64,000 bases of DNA from assembly GCA_963815495.1 (NCBI GenBank), contig CAWFGW010000007.1, forward strand, positions 496,001 to 560,000. The letters run 5' to 3'. The notes under the pieces were generated by a model that saw nothing but the letters and a program-made list of their open reading frames with translations, was not told where the DNA came from and did no database searches. The DNA is from CAWFGW01 sp963815495. GTDB taxonomy: Bacteria; Bacteroidota; Bacteroidia; Cytophagales; JAAEPT01. The translations under genes and the position numbers were made by a program. Position 1 is the first letter of the stretch, and the number at the start of each line of letters is the position of its first letter. Shown here one piece after another: positions 7,841-15,989 of the stretch.

Positions 7841-9265
7841 ATGAATTGGAACAAGGTTCAAACGCTAATTAAAGACATTCGGTTCTGGATTGTGTTGCTA
7901 TTTGTGCTTCGTCTAGTTGGCATAACCAATCCCCCACTGGAAGTTTCACACAACTGGCGACAAACTACCGTCACGATGGTTGCTCGCAACTTCTACGAGG
8001 TAAATAACAATATTCTATATCCTAGAATAGACATCGCGGGTGAACTAAGCGGTATTACAGGAATGGAGTTTCCGCTATTAAATTATACCATTTATCTCGT
8101 TTCAGAAGTTTTTGGCTACCAGCACTGGTATGGCCGTTTGATTAACCTACTCATTTCCTCTTTGGGTTTATTTTTCTTTTATAAAGTCATCAAAAAACTT
8201 ATTTCTCATGACTTAGCCTTTTGGGCAACGCTTCTGTTGAGTTCTTCGATTTGGTATACCTACGGGCGAAAAATAATGCCTGATACCTTCGCTGTAAGTA
8301 TGTCTTTTATTTCAATTTATTATGGTCTATCTTTTTTAAAAGAATCCAAACAATCGATAAAAAACGGTGTCTTGTTTGGTCTTTTTCTCTGCTTAAGTGT
8401 GTTAGCAAAACTCCCTTCAATCGTAGTTTTTTCATTTTTAATCCCACCTGTTTTTAATGTGGAAATTTCACGCAATAAAAAAACAGTTATAACATCAGTA
8501 GCATTACTTTGCATACTTCCAGCCCTTTGGTGGTATTTTAGATGGGTACCTCTGTTAGTGGAAAAATTTGGCTTTTGGCACTTTTTCATGGGAAAGTCCA
8601 TCTCAAAAGGAATGATAGAAATTTCAAAAGATTGGAAGCTTGTTACTAAAAACTTCTATTTCAATGCAATCGGAATAAGTGGTTTCATCCTCTTCATGCT
8701 TGGTATATATCGTTTAGTTCAGAAGCCAAACAAAACTATTTCAATCAGTTTAGTGGGTGGTTCTTTACTGTTTTTAATTATTATGCTTAAAGCTGGGTGG
8801 ACTTTTGCTCACCATGGCTATTACATGATTCCTTTTGTGCCATTCATGGCTTTAATGGCTGCCTATTTTCTGATTCATCTAAAAACCTCTCTAAAATGGA
8901 TATTCTTAAGCATTGTATTCATTGAATGTCTTATCAATGCCGCACCACATTTTAACATAAAAAAATCATATGCAGCAATTGGATCATTAAAAACGCAATT
9001 ACAGCCGTATGTCTTGAAAGATGAATTGATTGTAATTAACTCAGAAAATAATCCAACCCCGATGTATTTTGCAGATAAAAGAGGTTGGGTGATCAATAAT
9101 AATACCTTAGCAGAAGAAGATTTTCAAGCTGAAATCATTAAGAAAGGTTGTAAACATGCACTTATTCTCAAGCAAGCATTTGGCTCGAATATTAACCTTC
9201 CTTTTCAGGTAGAAATAGAGACGGAAGATTTCAAGCTATATAACTTACAAAAGCCTGCTCCCTAA
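7841..9265 (+). CDS. GT39/ArnT-like membrane glycosyltransferase
   Basis: 474 residues with about ten hydrophobic segments. The first periplasmic loop carries the pattern PPLEVSHNWRQTTVTMVARN, which resembles the catalytic loop of the PMT_2/ArnT GT-C family, where enzymes move a sugar from a polyprenyl phosphate to a lipid or protein acceptor on the outer face of the inner membrane. The soluble C-terminal part (~380-474) has no recognised motif. It opens a group of surface-sugar genes. A TATTTTTG element ends five bases before the ATG, suggesting a very short leader. Sugar and acceptor are unknown. Confidence 0.65.
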   Translation: MNWNKVQTLIKDIRFWIVLLFVLRLVGITNPPLEVSHNWRQTTVTMVARNFYEVNNNILYPRIDIAGELSGITGMEFPLLNYTIYLVSEVFGYQHWYGRLINLLISSLGLFFFYKVIKKLISHDLAFWATLLLSSSIWYTYGRKIMPDTFAVSMSFISIYYGLSFLKESKQSIKNGVLFGLFLCLSVLAKLPSIVVFSFLIPPVFNVEISRNKKTVITSVALLCILPALWWYFRWVPLLVEKFGFWHFFMGKSISKGMIEISKDWKLVTKNFYFNAIGISGFILFMLGIYRLVQKPNKTISISLVGGSLLFLIIMLKAGWTFAHHGYYMIPFVPFMALMAAYFLIHLKTSLKWIFLSIVFIECLINAAPHFNIKKSYAAIGSLKTQLQPYVLKDELIVINSENNPTPMYFADKRGWVINNNTLAEEDFQAEIIKKGCKHALILKQAFGSNINLPFQVEIETEDFKLYNLQKPAP

Positions 9266-9279
9266 GCATTCATTTTTTC

Positions 9280-9287
9280 TATATTTG
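9280..9287 (+). promoter_or_regulatory. Candidate -7 promoter element (TATATTTG)
   Basis: Matches the Bacteroidota TAnnTTTG box and lies 80 bases before the start of the isopropylmalate/citramalate synthase gene, in the spacer after the GT39-like gene. No -33 TTG at standard spacing is visible. Confidence 0.4.
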
Positions 9288-9367
9288 CATCCAAAATAAG
9301 TTCAAGGTTATGGTTTTAAGTGTAAAGAGCTCAAAAACATTTGACTGGAAACTTTAAATAAAGAAGC

Positions 9368-10876
9368 ATGCGTCTAGAAATAATGGATACTACACTCCGC
9401 GATGGAGAACAAACTTCGGGTGTAGCCTTCCGTCCAACAGAAAAATTAAGTATTGCCAAGCTTTTGCTGGAAGAAGTAAAAGTTGACCGTATTGAAATTG
9501 CCTCTGCCCGTATTTCTGCTGGGGAATATGAAGCGGTAGAAAAGATTGTTGACTGGGCAAATAATGCAGGACGCATTCATCAAATTGAAATATTAGGGTT
9601 TATTGACGGTGGAAAATCCCTTGAGTGGATAAACAATGCTGGTGCGAAAACCATTAATATGTTGAGCAAAGGTTCCCTGAACCATGTGGAGAAGCAGCTC
9701 AAAAAAACACCTCAAGAACACGCTGATGATATTAAAACATCGATTGATTTAGCTCAACAACTAGGCATCGATGTAAATTTGTACATGGAAGACTGGTCTA
9801 ACGGAATGACCCATTCTCCTGACTATGTCTTTTTTATGTTGGAGCAACTAAAAGATTTTCCAATTAAGCGGTTTATGTTGCCTGATACCTTAGGGATTTT
9901 AAATCCTAAAACTACTGGTGATTTTATTGATCGAGTGGTGTCGAATTTCCCGCAATTACATTTTGATTCTCACCTCCACAATGATTATGATTTAGCTACA
10001 GGAAACACTTTTGTAGCTATTGAAAAAGGTGTAAAAGGGGTTCATTGTACGGTGAATGGCTTAGGTGAACGTACCGGAAACACACCTCTAGCTAGTGTCA
10101 TCGGACTAAAAGACCACCTAAAATTTGAATGTAGCGTCAATGAAAACACTTTAAATAAAATAAGTCAGGTAGTAGAAGCCTTCTCTGGTGTCCCGGTTCC
10201 TGCTAATAAGCCAATCGTTGGTGAATATGTGTTCACACAAACTTGTGGAGTACATGCAGATGGTGACAATAAAGGTAATTTGTATTTCAACGAATTGATG
10301 CCAGAGCGCTTTGGAAGAATACGTGAATATGCGCTAGGAAAGACTTCTGGAAAAGCGAGTATTTCTAAAAACATTGAAGATTTGGGTATTGAACTCTCTC
10401 CAGAAGATTTGAAAAAAGTAACCGAACGAGTGGTGCAGTTAGGTGATAAAAAATCTAGTATCACTAAAGAAGATTTACCATACATCATTTCAGATGTACT
10501 TGGTAGCGAATCTGTTCAAGAAAAAATTAAAATCCTGAACTACTACTCCACGCATGTCTACAACTTAAAGCCAGTTAGCACAGTCCGTATTGAAATCAAT
10601 GGTAAAGAGTATGAAGCTACCTCTACTGGTGACGGACAGTATGATGCTTTTATGCTGGCAGTAAGAAATATTTACAAAGAATTAGGTAAAACCATTCCTA
10701 AATTAGTGAACTATAAAATATCTATTCCTCCTGGAGGACGTACAGATGCACTAGTTGAGACAATAATAACTTGGAACGATGGTGAAAAAGACTTTAAGAC
10801 AAAAGGTTTAGAATCGGATCAGCAAGCAGCTGCAATCATCGCTACGGTTAAAATGTTGAATTTAATAGAAAACTAA
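9368..10876 (+). CDS. 2-isopropylmalate synthase / citramalate synthase family enzyme
   Basis: 502 residues: an HMGL-like TIM barrel (about 1-270) with DTTLRDGEQTSG at 7-18, the metal-binding HLHNDYDLA segment and NGLGERTGNTPLA, then a linker and a LeuA-type allosteric dimer domain (about 375-502). The enzyme condenses acetyl-CoA with 2-oxoisovalerate (leucine route) or pyruvate (citramalate, isoleucine route). The sequence does not settle which; a length near 500 and the DTTLRDGEQ start occur in both. It sits among sugar genes without other leu or ilv genes nearby, so it is probably separately regulated (see the promoter element at 9280). Confidence 0.8.
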   Translation: MRLEIMDTTLRDGEQTSGVAFRPTEKLSIAKLLLEEVKVDRIEIASARISAGEYEAVEKIVDWANNAGRIHQIEILGFIDGGKSLEWINNAGAKTINMLSKGSLNHVEKQLKKTPQEHADDIKTSIDLAQQLGIDVNLYMEDWSNGMTHSPDYVFFMLEQLKDFPIKRFMLPDTLGILNPKTTGDFIDRVVSNFPQLHFDSHLHNDYDLATGNTFVAIEKGVKGVHCTVNGLGERTGNTPLASVIGLKDHLKFECSVNENTLNKISQVVEAFSGVPVPANKPIVGEYVFTQTCGVHADGDNKGNLYFNELMPERFGRIREYALGKTSGKASISKNIEDLGIELSPEDLKKVTERVVQLGDKKSSITKEDLPYIISDVLGSESVQEKIKILNYYSTHVYNLKPVSTVRIEINGKEYEATSTGDGQYDAFMLAVRNIYKELGKTIPKLVNYKISIPPGGRTDALVETIITWNDGEKDFKTKGLESDQQAAAIIATVKMLNLIEN

Positions 10877-10886
10877 TCAGCTAGTA

Positions 10887-11891
10887 TTGTCACGCTTTTA
10901 TTCTCTTATTATCCCCGTCCACAACCGCCCTCATGAAATTGAGGAAGTAATGGCCTGTTTGGTAACTCAGACTTACAAAAACTTTGAGTTAATAGTCGTT
11001 GAAAGTGGCTCAACTGTTCGCAGTGATGCCGTTGTAGAGAAGTATAACCAGCAACTCACTATTCAACATTTAACCGCTGGAAATGACGGACAAGGTTTTT
11101 CACGAAACTTGGGAATGAAACATGCACTAGGGGATTATTTTGTAATTCTAGATTCTGATATCTTACTTGATAATGATTACTTAGAAAACCTCGATAAAGC
11201 GCTAAACAAGAACTACCTCGATTGTTTTGGTGGACCAGACAAAGCCCATTCCAACTTCACTGATTTTCAAAAAGCAGTGGATCATGTTATGACTTCATTT
11301 TTAACTACTGGAGGTATTAGAGGTGGGGATAAACAAGTCGACAAATTTCAGCCCCGTAGCTTTAATATGGGGTTTTCCCGTGAAGTATATGAGAAAACAC
11401 AAGGCTTTAAACTCCCTTTCTTTGCAGAAGATTTAGAGTTGAGCCGTAGAATTGAGTCCTTAGGTTTTAAAACCGGACTTATTCCAGAAGCATACGTTTA
11501 TCACAAACGAAAAACGAATTTAAAAGGTGTTTGGAAACAGATGCACTTCTTCGGACGAGCTCGAATAAACATGTATTTGCTCTTTCCTGACACCCTCAAA
11601 GCGACACACTTCTTCCCTTCTGTGTTTTCACTTTATTCCATTTTCTGTCTTCTGCTTTTTTTTTGGTATACTACAACATTACGCGATTGGGCTATTCGTT
11701 TGCAAACACCTCTTCTAATTTATATCATCTTAATTGTCATAACTGGAGTAAAAAAGTACAATCTTAAAGTAGGTCTTATCTCCATAGCAACTTTGTTTAC
11801 ACAAATGTTTGCCTATGGACATGGTTTTGCCATAGACTTTATTAATCGTGTCTTTTTTAAAGAAGAGTTAAAAACTAAAAACAAGAATTAG
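10887..11891 (+). CDS. Family 2 glycosyltransferase with C-terminal membrane segments
   Basis: 334 residues, starting at a TTG codon 10 bases after the preceding stop. The GT-A nucleotide-sugar fold shows in SLIIPVHNRPHEIEEV, the DxD-type metal site in FVILDSDILLD (around residue 90), and ED at the catalytic position in FFAEDLELSRRI. After residue ~230 there are two or three hydrophobic segments, as in membrane-associated GT2 enzymes that extend lipid-linked or surface polysaccharides. The substrate is not predictable. The next genes encode CDP-sugar biosynthesis, so a deoxysugar donor is one possibility. Confidence 0.8.
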   Translation: MSRFYSLIIPVHNRPHEIEEVMACLVTQTYKNFELIVVESGSTVRSDAVVEKYNQQLTIQHLTAGNDGQGFSRNLGMKHALGDYFVILDSDILLDNDYLENLDKALNKNYLDCFGGPDKAHSNFTDFQKAVDHVMTSFLTTGGIRGGDKQVDKFQPRSFNMGFSREVYEKTQGFKLPFFAEDLELSRRIESLGFKTGLIPEAYVYHKRKTNLKGVWKQMHFFGRARINMYLLFPDTLKATHFFPSVFSLYSIFCLLLFFWYTTTLRDWAIRLQTPLLIYIILIVITGVKKYNLKVGLISIATLFTQMFAYGHGFAIDFINRVFFKEELKTKNKN

Positions 11892-11926
11892 ATTTCAACT
11901 CTAAAATGGTTGTTTTTCGTAGCAAA

Positions 11927-11960
11927 ACTTTGAACTTTAAACTTTAAACTTTAAACTTCT
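11927..11960 (+). repeat. Heptamer tandem repeat just upstream of rfbF
   Basis: Three exact or near-exact copies of ACTTTAA plus flanking partial copies, ending three bases before the rfbF ATG at 11963. Short repeats at this position can change length by slippage and thus alter the leader of the mRNA. Confidence 0.6.
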
Positions 11961-11962
11961 AA

Positions 11963-12734
11963 ATGAAGGTACTCTTATTAGCAGGTGGATTTGGGACAAG
12001 ATTGAGTGAAGAAACACACTTGATACCCAAACCAATGGTAGAAATTGGTGGCAAACCTATCTTGTGGCACATCATGAAAATATATGCTGCACATGGTTAC
12101 AATGACTTCGTAGTATTATTGGGATATAAAGGATATGCCATTAAAGAATATTTTTTAAACTATTTTATTCACCAAAGTGATTTCCAAGTTGATTTAAAAA
12201 CCAACACGGTAAAAACACTTAACAATGCTTCTGAAGACTGGAAAGTAACCCTGTTGGAAACTGGATTGCACACGATGACTGGCGGACGACTGAAACGCGC
12301 AAAGGAAGTTGTCGGAAATGAACCATTCATGTTTACTTATGGTGATGGTGTGGCTGACATTGACATTAAGAAACTAGTTGATTTCCACCAAAAAAGTGGC
12401 AAAGGTAATTACAATGACTTCGGTGCAACCCGAAGGACGTTACGGAGCCATGACCATTGAAGGTGATAATGTAACTAGCTTTGTAGAAAAACCAAAAGGT
12501 GATGGTTCATGGATTAATGGTGGTTTCTTTGTCTGCCAACCAGAAGTGTTGGACTACATTGATAATGACAACCAAATGTTTGAACGTGAGCCGATGGAAA
12601 AGTTAGCGAATGATCATAAAATGGTGACATACAAACATCGTGGATTTTGGCATGCTATGGACACTTTGAGAGACAACCGAAAACTCAATGAGTTGTGGGA
12701 CAATGGCACGCCTCCATGGAAAATATGGGGCTAA
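11963..12734 (+). pseudogene. rfbF: Glucose-1-phosphate cytidylyltransferase, interrupted by a +1 frameshift
   Basis: Full-length RfbF (about 256 residues) is present but split between two frames. The first part starts at 11963 with the nucleotidyltransferase signature LLAGGFGTRLSEET and continues through LHTMTGGRLKRAKE and YGDGVADIDIKKL; the second gives VITMTSVQPEGRYGAM, EKPKGDGSWINGGFFV and the C-terminal HRGFWHAMDTLRDNRKL. Homology switches frame at the GG of AAAGGTAAT (12404-12405); one extra G explains it. Without the insertion the junction reads HQKSGKVITMTSVQ, as expected for the family. The enzyme makes CDP-glucose. It is either a real mutation, a phase-variable state or an assembly error; the intact rest of the gene favours a recent change or an error. 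Confidence 0.85.
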
Positions 12735-13663
12735 GCAACAAAAAAATATTGATTACTGGTGGTTTGGGCAACCTTGGTTCATGGCTCACCGAATACTTTT
12801 GTAATCAAGGTTGTGAAGTTACCGTACTTACCAAACGTCTAAGAACACTTTCAATTAAGCAAAACTTCCAAATAATTAGGTGTGACATTGCCGATGTAGA
12901 AGATTGCAAAGCCAAACTTTCGAATACTTTTGACGTCATCATTCATACGGCTAGCATGAACGACAACTTTGTCGAAAACTACCCCCAAAAAGCACTTGAA
13001 GTAAATGCACTTGGAACTCGAAATATACTGGAAGCCATCAAAAACAAACCTCCCAAACAGTTCATCTATTTTTCAACTTTTCATGTGTATGGGAAATATT
13101 CGGGTGAATTAACTGAAGAAAGTGAGCTAAACCCTATCAACGATTACGGCACAACTCATCTCTTTGCAGAATATTATGTAAAGCAATTTAATAAGACAAA
13201 TCAGATTCCATACTCAATTATTCGTTTGTCGAATAGTTATGGCTGTCCAAAAGATTATGATTCATCCAAATGGTATTTGATCTTAAATGACTTAAGCCGC
13301 ATGGCTTTTGAAGAACAAAAGATCGAACTCAAATCAAACGGGTTAGCTTCTCGCGACTTTATTTGGATGGGTGATGTTTGCAAGGTCATCTATCAACTAT
13401 CGTTAATGGACGCGCCAAACTACACCTTTAATTTAAGTAGTGGAACAACTTACTCCCTATTGGATGTCGCAAGCGCAGTGCAACAAGCATATCAAGAAAT
13501 GTTTGATACTACCCTTCCAGTCAAAATAAATTCGAAAGATACTTCCATAGCACAATCACCAGTTATTATTAATTCAAATAAAATTAAAAAACGAATTCCT
13601 TTTACTGCTGAATCACATTTTGTCGAGGAAGCTAAAAACATATTTAACTTTTTAAAAAAATGA
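12725..13663 (+). CDS. NAD-dependent epimerase/dehydratase (extended SDR) in the CDP-sugar cluster
   Basis: 312 residues from the ATG at 12725, which overlaps the rfbF end by 10 bases; starts upstream at 12716 and 12695 are in frame but would extend the overlap and precede the Rossmann motif unusually. The cofactor motif TGGLGNLG is at residues 11-18. The usual catalytic YxxxK is YGTTH here (Y141, H145), so the lysine is replaced by histidine, while the FSTFHVYG Ser/Thr region remains. It probably acts on a CDP-4-keto-6-deoxyhexose as an epimerase or reductase for a surface deoxysugar; the exact sugar is inference from the neighbours. Confidence 0.75.
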   Translation: MGLSNKKILITGGLGNLGSWLTEYFCNQGCEVTVLTKRLRTLSIKQNFQIIRCDIADVEDCKAKLSNTFDVIIHTASMNDNFVENYPQKALEVNALGTRNILEAIKNKPPKQFIYFSTFHVYGKYSGELTEESELNPINDYGTTHLFAEYYVKQFNKTNQIPYSIIRLSNSYGCPKDYDSSKWYLILNDLSRMAFEEQKIELKSNGLASRDFIWMGDVCKVIYQLSLMDAPNYTFNLSSGTTYSLLDVASAVQQAYQEMFDTTLPVKINSKDTSIAQSPVIINSNKIKKRIPFTAESHFVEEAKNIFNFLKK

Positions 13664-14079
13664 TTTTATCCCTCTTTTTGAGTTGTGTTTTTTTTCTAAT
13701 ATCAAGCATCCATTTTTACTGGTCATTAGGGGGTAAATTTGGATTTTATGCTGCGCTTCCTTCAAACGAAAAAGGTGAAATAATTTTACACCCAAAAAAA
13801 ATCGACTGTATAATAGTTGGTGTAGTATTTCTTTTGTTTTGTCTTTTTTACCTAAAAAAATCAACCCTATTATCTATCTATACCCCTCCTTGGGTTTTGA
13901 ACTATGGAGGTTGGATTATTCCTAGTATTTTTATCTTAAGAGCAATTGGAGATTTTAAGTATCTCGGTTTTTTCAAACGAATCCGCACTACAAAATTCGG
14001 GAAAGCTGACACCTATTACTTTGCTCCTTTGTGTTTAATTATTGCTATTAGTGGTTTTCTCTTAGAGCTATATTCCTAA
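13660..14079 (+). CDS. DUF3995 family membrane protein
   Basis: 139 residues with four hydrophobic segments. The conserved pattern of the family is clear: IHFYWSLGGKFGF near the start, a central lipophilic hairpin, then FILRAIGDFKYLGFFKRIR and a final hydrophobic segment. Function unknown. Its ATG overlaps the stop codon of the preceding SDR gene (ATGA), so it is translated as part of the CDP-sugar operon. It may merely be a passenger, because DUF3995 genes are also found outside sugar clusters. Confidence 0.8.
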   Translation: MILSLFLSCVFFLISSIHFYWSLGGKFGFYAALPSNEKGEIILHPKKIDCIIVGVVFLLFCLFYLKKSTLLSIYTPPWVLNYGGWIIPSIFILRAIGDFKYLGFFKRIRTTKFGKADTYYFAPLCLIIAISGFLLELYS

Positions 14080-14154
14080 TAAATAGCTGTATCCATACAA
14101 AGCAAGAATTAAATTCTATTTCATCAATTCCATTAATCACACTATCTTAGCAAC

Positions 14155-15237
14155 ATGGCTCAATCATTATTCAATCGCTACAAAGGAAAAAAAGTATTTG
14201 TAACAGGTAATACAGGTTTTAAAGGCTCGTGGTTATCCATTTGGTTATTAGAGTTAGGTGCTGAAGTTGTGGGCTATGCCCTACCTGCTAAACACAAATT
14301 GGATAACTTTACAGCTTGCAATCTAGAAGACAAACTCACCCAAAACTACGGTGACATCCGAGACTTTGAACAACTGAATGCAGCACTTCAAAAAGCCAGT
14401 CCTGACTATATTTTTCACTTGGCTGCCCAAGCTTTAGTATTGGATTCATATGAAGATCCCTTGACCACTTTTAATACCAACATAATGGGAACCGCTAATT
14501 TATTACAAGCGGCTCGTTCATGTGAAAACTTAAAATCAATTGTGTTAATCACTAGCGACAAATGCTACGAAAACAAAGAAGTGGTTTGGGGTTATCGTGA
14601 AACGGATCAGCTAGGAGGAAAAGATCCTTATTCAGCTTCTAAAGCTGGGGCAGAGATTGTGGCTTATGCTTTTTATCATTCGTTTTACAAAGCTTCAAAG
14701 ATTCGCATAGCAACCACACGAGCAGGGAATGTTATTGGTGGTGGAGACTGGTCTGGCAATCGTTTGATCCCAGATATTTTTAAGAACATCAGAGAAAATA
14801 AAACAGTAGTGATCAGAAACCCTAGTGCTACCCGACCGTGGGAACACGTATTGGAACCACTATCAGGTTATTTACAATTAGGGTTAAAATTAGAAGACTC
14901 CAAAGAGTTTGAAGGTGCTTGGAACTTTGGACCTAGCACCTATGTGCATTACAGCGTTGCTGATGTGGTAAAAGAAATAGAAAAAAATACACCCGTTGAT
15001 TTCGAGTTAGGTGATATTCCTCAACAACATCATGAAGCTACATTTCTCAAATTAGATATCACTAAAGCAGCAAGTTATTTAGAATGGTTACCTCAGCTAA
15101 ATTTTGATGATATGATTCAATTCACAGTAGAAGGGTATTTGGCACAAGATGACACTAATTTGTATGAGCATCGTGTGAAGCAAATTCAAGATTATACAGT
15201 ATTAGCTAGAAATAATGATACTACATGGGCAGTGTAA
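14155..15237 (+). CDS. rfbG: CDP-glucose 4,6-dehydratase
   Basis: 360 residues, normal for RfbG. It converts CDP-glucose (product of RfbF) to CDP-4-keto-6-deoxyglucose using bound NAD+. The Rossmann motif GNTGFKGSWL is near residues 18-27, the extended SDR catalytic pair is in DPYSASKAGAE (YxxxK), and the family-typical ITSDKCYENKE and TRAGNVIGGGDWS segments are present. A 75-base gap separates it from the DUF3995 gene, with TATCTTAG close to a promoter box 11 bases before the start. The 3,6-dideoxy branch gene rfbH is not in the window, so the final sugar may not be a 3,6-dideoxyhexose. Confidence 0.92.
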   Translation: MAQSLFNRYKGKKVFVTGNTGFKGSWLSIWLLELGAEVVGYALPAKHKLDNFTACNLEDKLTQNYGDIRDFEQLNAALQKASPDYIFHLAAQALVLDSYEDPLTTFNTNIMGTANLLQAARSCENLKSIVLITSDKCYENKEVVWGYRETDQLGGKDPYSASKAGAEIVAYAFYHSFYKASKIRIATTRAGNVIGGGDWSGNRLIPDIFKNIRENKTVVIRNPSATRPWEHVLEPLSGYLQLGLKLEDSKEFEGAWNFGPSTYVHYSVADVVKEIEKNTPVDFELGDIPQQHHEATFLKLDITKAASYLEWLPQLNFDDMIQFTVEGYLAQDDTNLYEHRVKQIQDYTVLARNNDTTWAV

Positions 15238-15429
15238 GAGTAAAGGCATAGAGTCAAGATACAAGAGTCAAGAACCAAGATTTTTTTGTATAAGGAAAGC
15301 ATTTATAAAGAATAAAACTAAAGCTAAGAGTCAACATCAATATCTTAATACTTTGTACTTTATACTATTCTCTAACAGTCAAACATCTCAATACTTAATA
15401 CTCTGTACTCAATACTAAAACATAAAAAA
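15238..15429. other. Low-complexity intergenic repeats downstream of rfbG
   Basis: No credible gene. The segment 15251-15275 is the reverse complement of the 21-base repeat seen at 4558-4599. It is followed by several imperfect copies of a TAATACTTTGTACTT-type word (about 15345-15418). A similar word occurs at about 15945-15965 on the other side of rnpB. Confidence 0.55.
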
Positions 15430-15772
15430 AGCAAGTCTATAAGCCGGGTCCTGTTCTCCGATAAATCGAAGCCCTTATCATTTATCTAAACGCCCTACCC
15501 TCCAACTTGAGCGAGTAGCCCTAAGCGTTGGTGTATTTGGACTTTCAGCTCGTAGGGTTTACCGTAAGTTATGTTACCATAACAGACCGTGAGCTCTTAC
15601 CTCACGTTTTCACCCTTATCCCGACTAGTCGAGACGGTTTATTTTCTGTGGCACTTTCCGGCTGCTGTGATTCCTCACAACATCCCTCCCTTTCAAGAGG
15701 TACGATACTCTATGCTGCCCGGACTTTCCTCTAACTAGCTATTACGACTAATCAGCGATAAGGCGACTTGCT
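15430..15772 (-). ncRNA. rnpB: RNase P RNA (class A)
   Basis: The catalytic RNA that trims tRNA 5' ends. Read on the minus strand it starts AGCAAGTCGCCTTATCGCTG and ends near ACAGGACCCGGCTTATAGAC. The 5' conserved region with GAGGAAAGTCCGGGC is at 15717-15731, and the terminal P1 helix can be paired directly: 15431-15437 with 15765-15771 (GCAAGTC with GACTTGC). About 343 bases, a usual length. A run of seven T residues on the minus strand follows the 3' end at 15424-15430, consistent with an intrinsic terminator-type end. A TATCTTTG element precedes the 5' end. Confidence 0.95.
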
Positions 15773-15775
15773 GTG

Positions 15776-15783
15776 CAAAGATA
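15776..15783 (-). promoter_or_regulatory. rnpB -7 promoter element (TATCTTTG)
   Basis: A perfect TAnnTTTG box on the minus strand four bases upstream of the predicted RNase P RNA 5' end, which is the expected distance to a transcription start. No -33 TTG is evident at the normal spacing. Confidence 0.6.
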
Positions 15784-15989
15784 GTGATTAGTTAGGAGTA
15801 GTGAGTTGCGAGTAGTGAGATTTTTAGATGTTAGACATTAGATTTTTAGAATAGAAACTTAAGCAATAAATTTTTTGTCTTGATTCTTATGTCGCATAAC
15901 TTGGTTCTATCTTTCACATTTCAAAATTTCAGCTTTAACTTAAAACTTAGTACTTTGTACTTAAAACTCAACACACAGAAATACCACCA
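15784..15989. other. AT-rich spacer with short imperfect repeats
   Basis: No gene. Contains repeated TAGTGAG/GAGTAGTGAG words (about 15797-15822), two TTAGATTTTTAG-like words (about 15820-15850), and an ACTTAGTACTTTGTACTT word (15945-15965) shared with the region downstream of rfbG. Confidence 0.5.

Noticed and set aside
12378..12734. Separate small gene of 118 codons
   Set aside because: It is the C-terminal half of rfbF in the shifted frame, not an independent gene.
15215..15418. Plus-strand frame overlapping the end of rfbG
   Set aside because: It is made of the intergenic repeat words and has no protein-like composition.
15528..15734. Plus-strand open frame of 68 codons
   Set aside because: It lies within the RNase P RNA gene and has no protein features.
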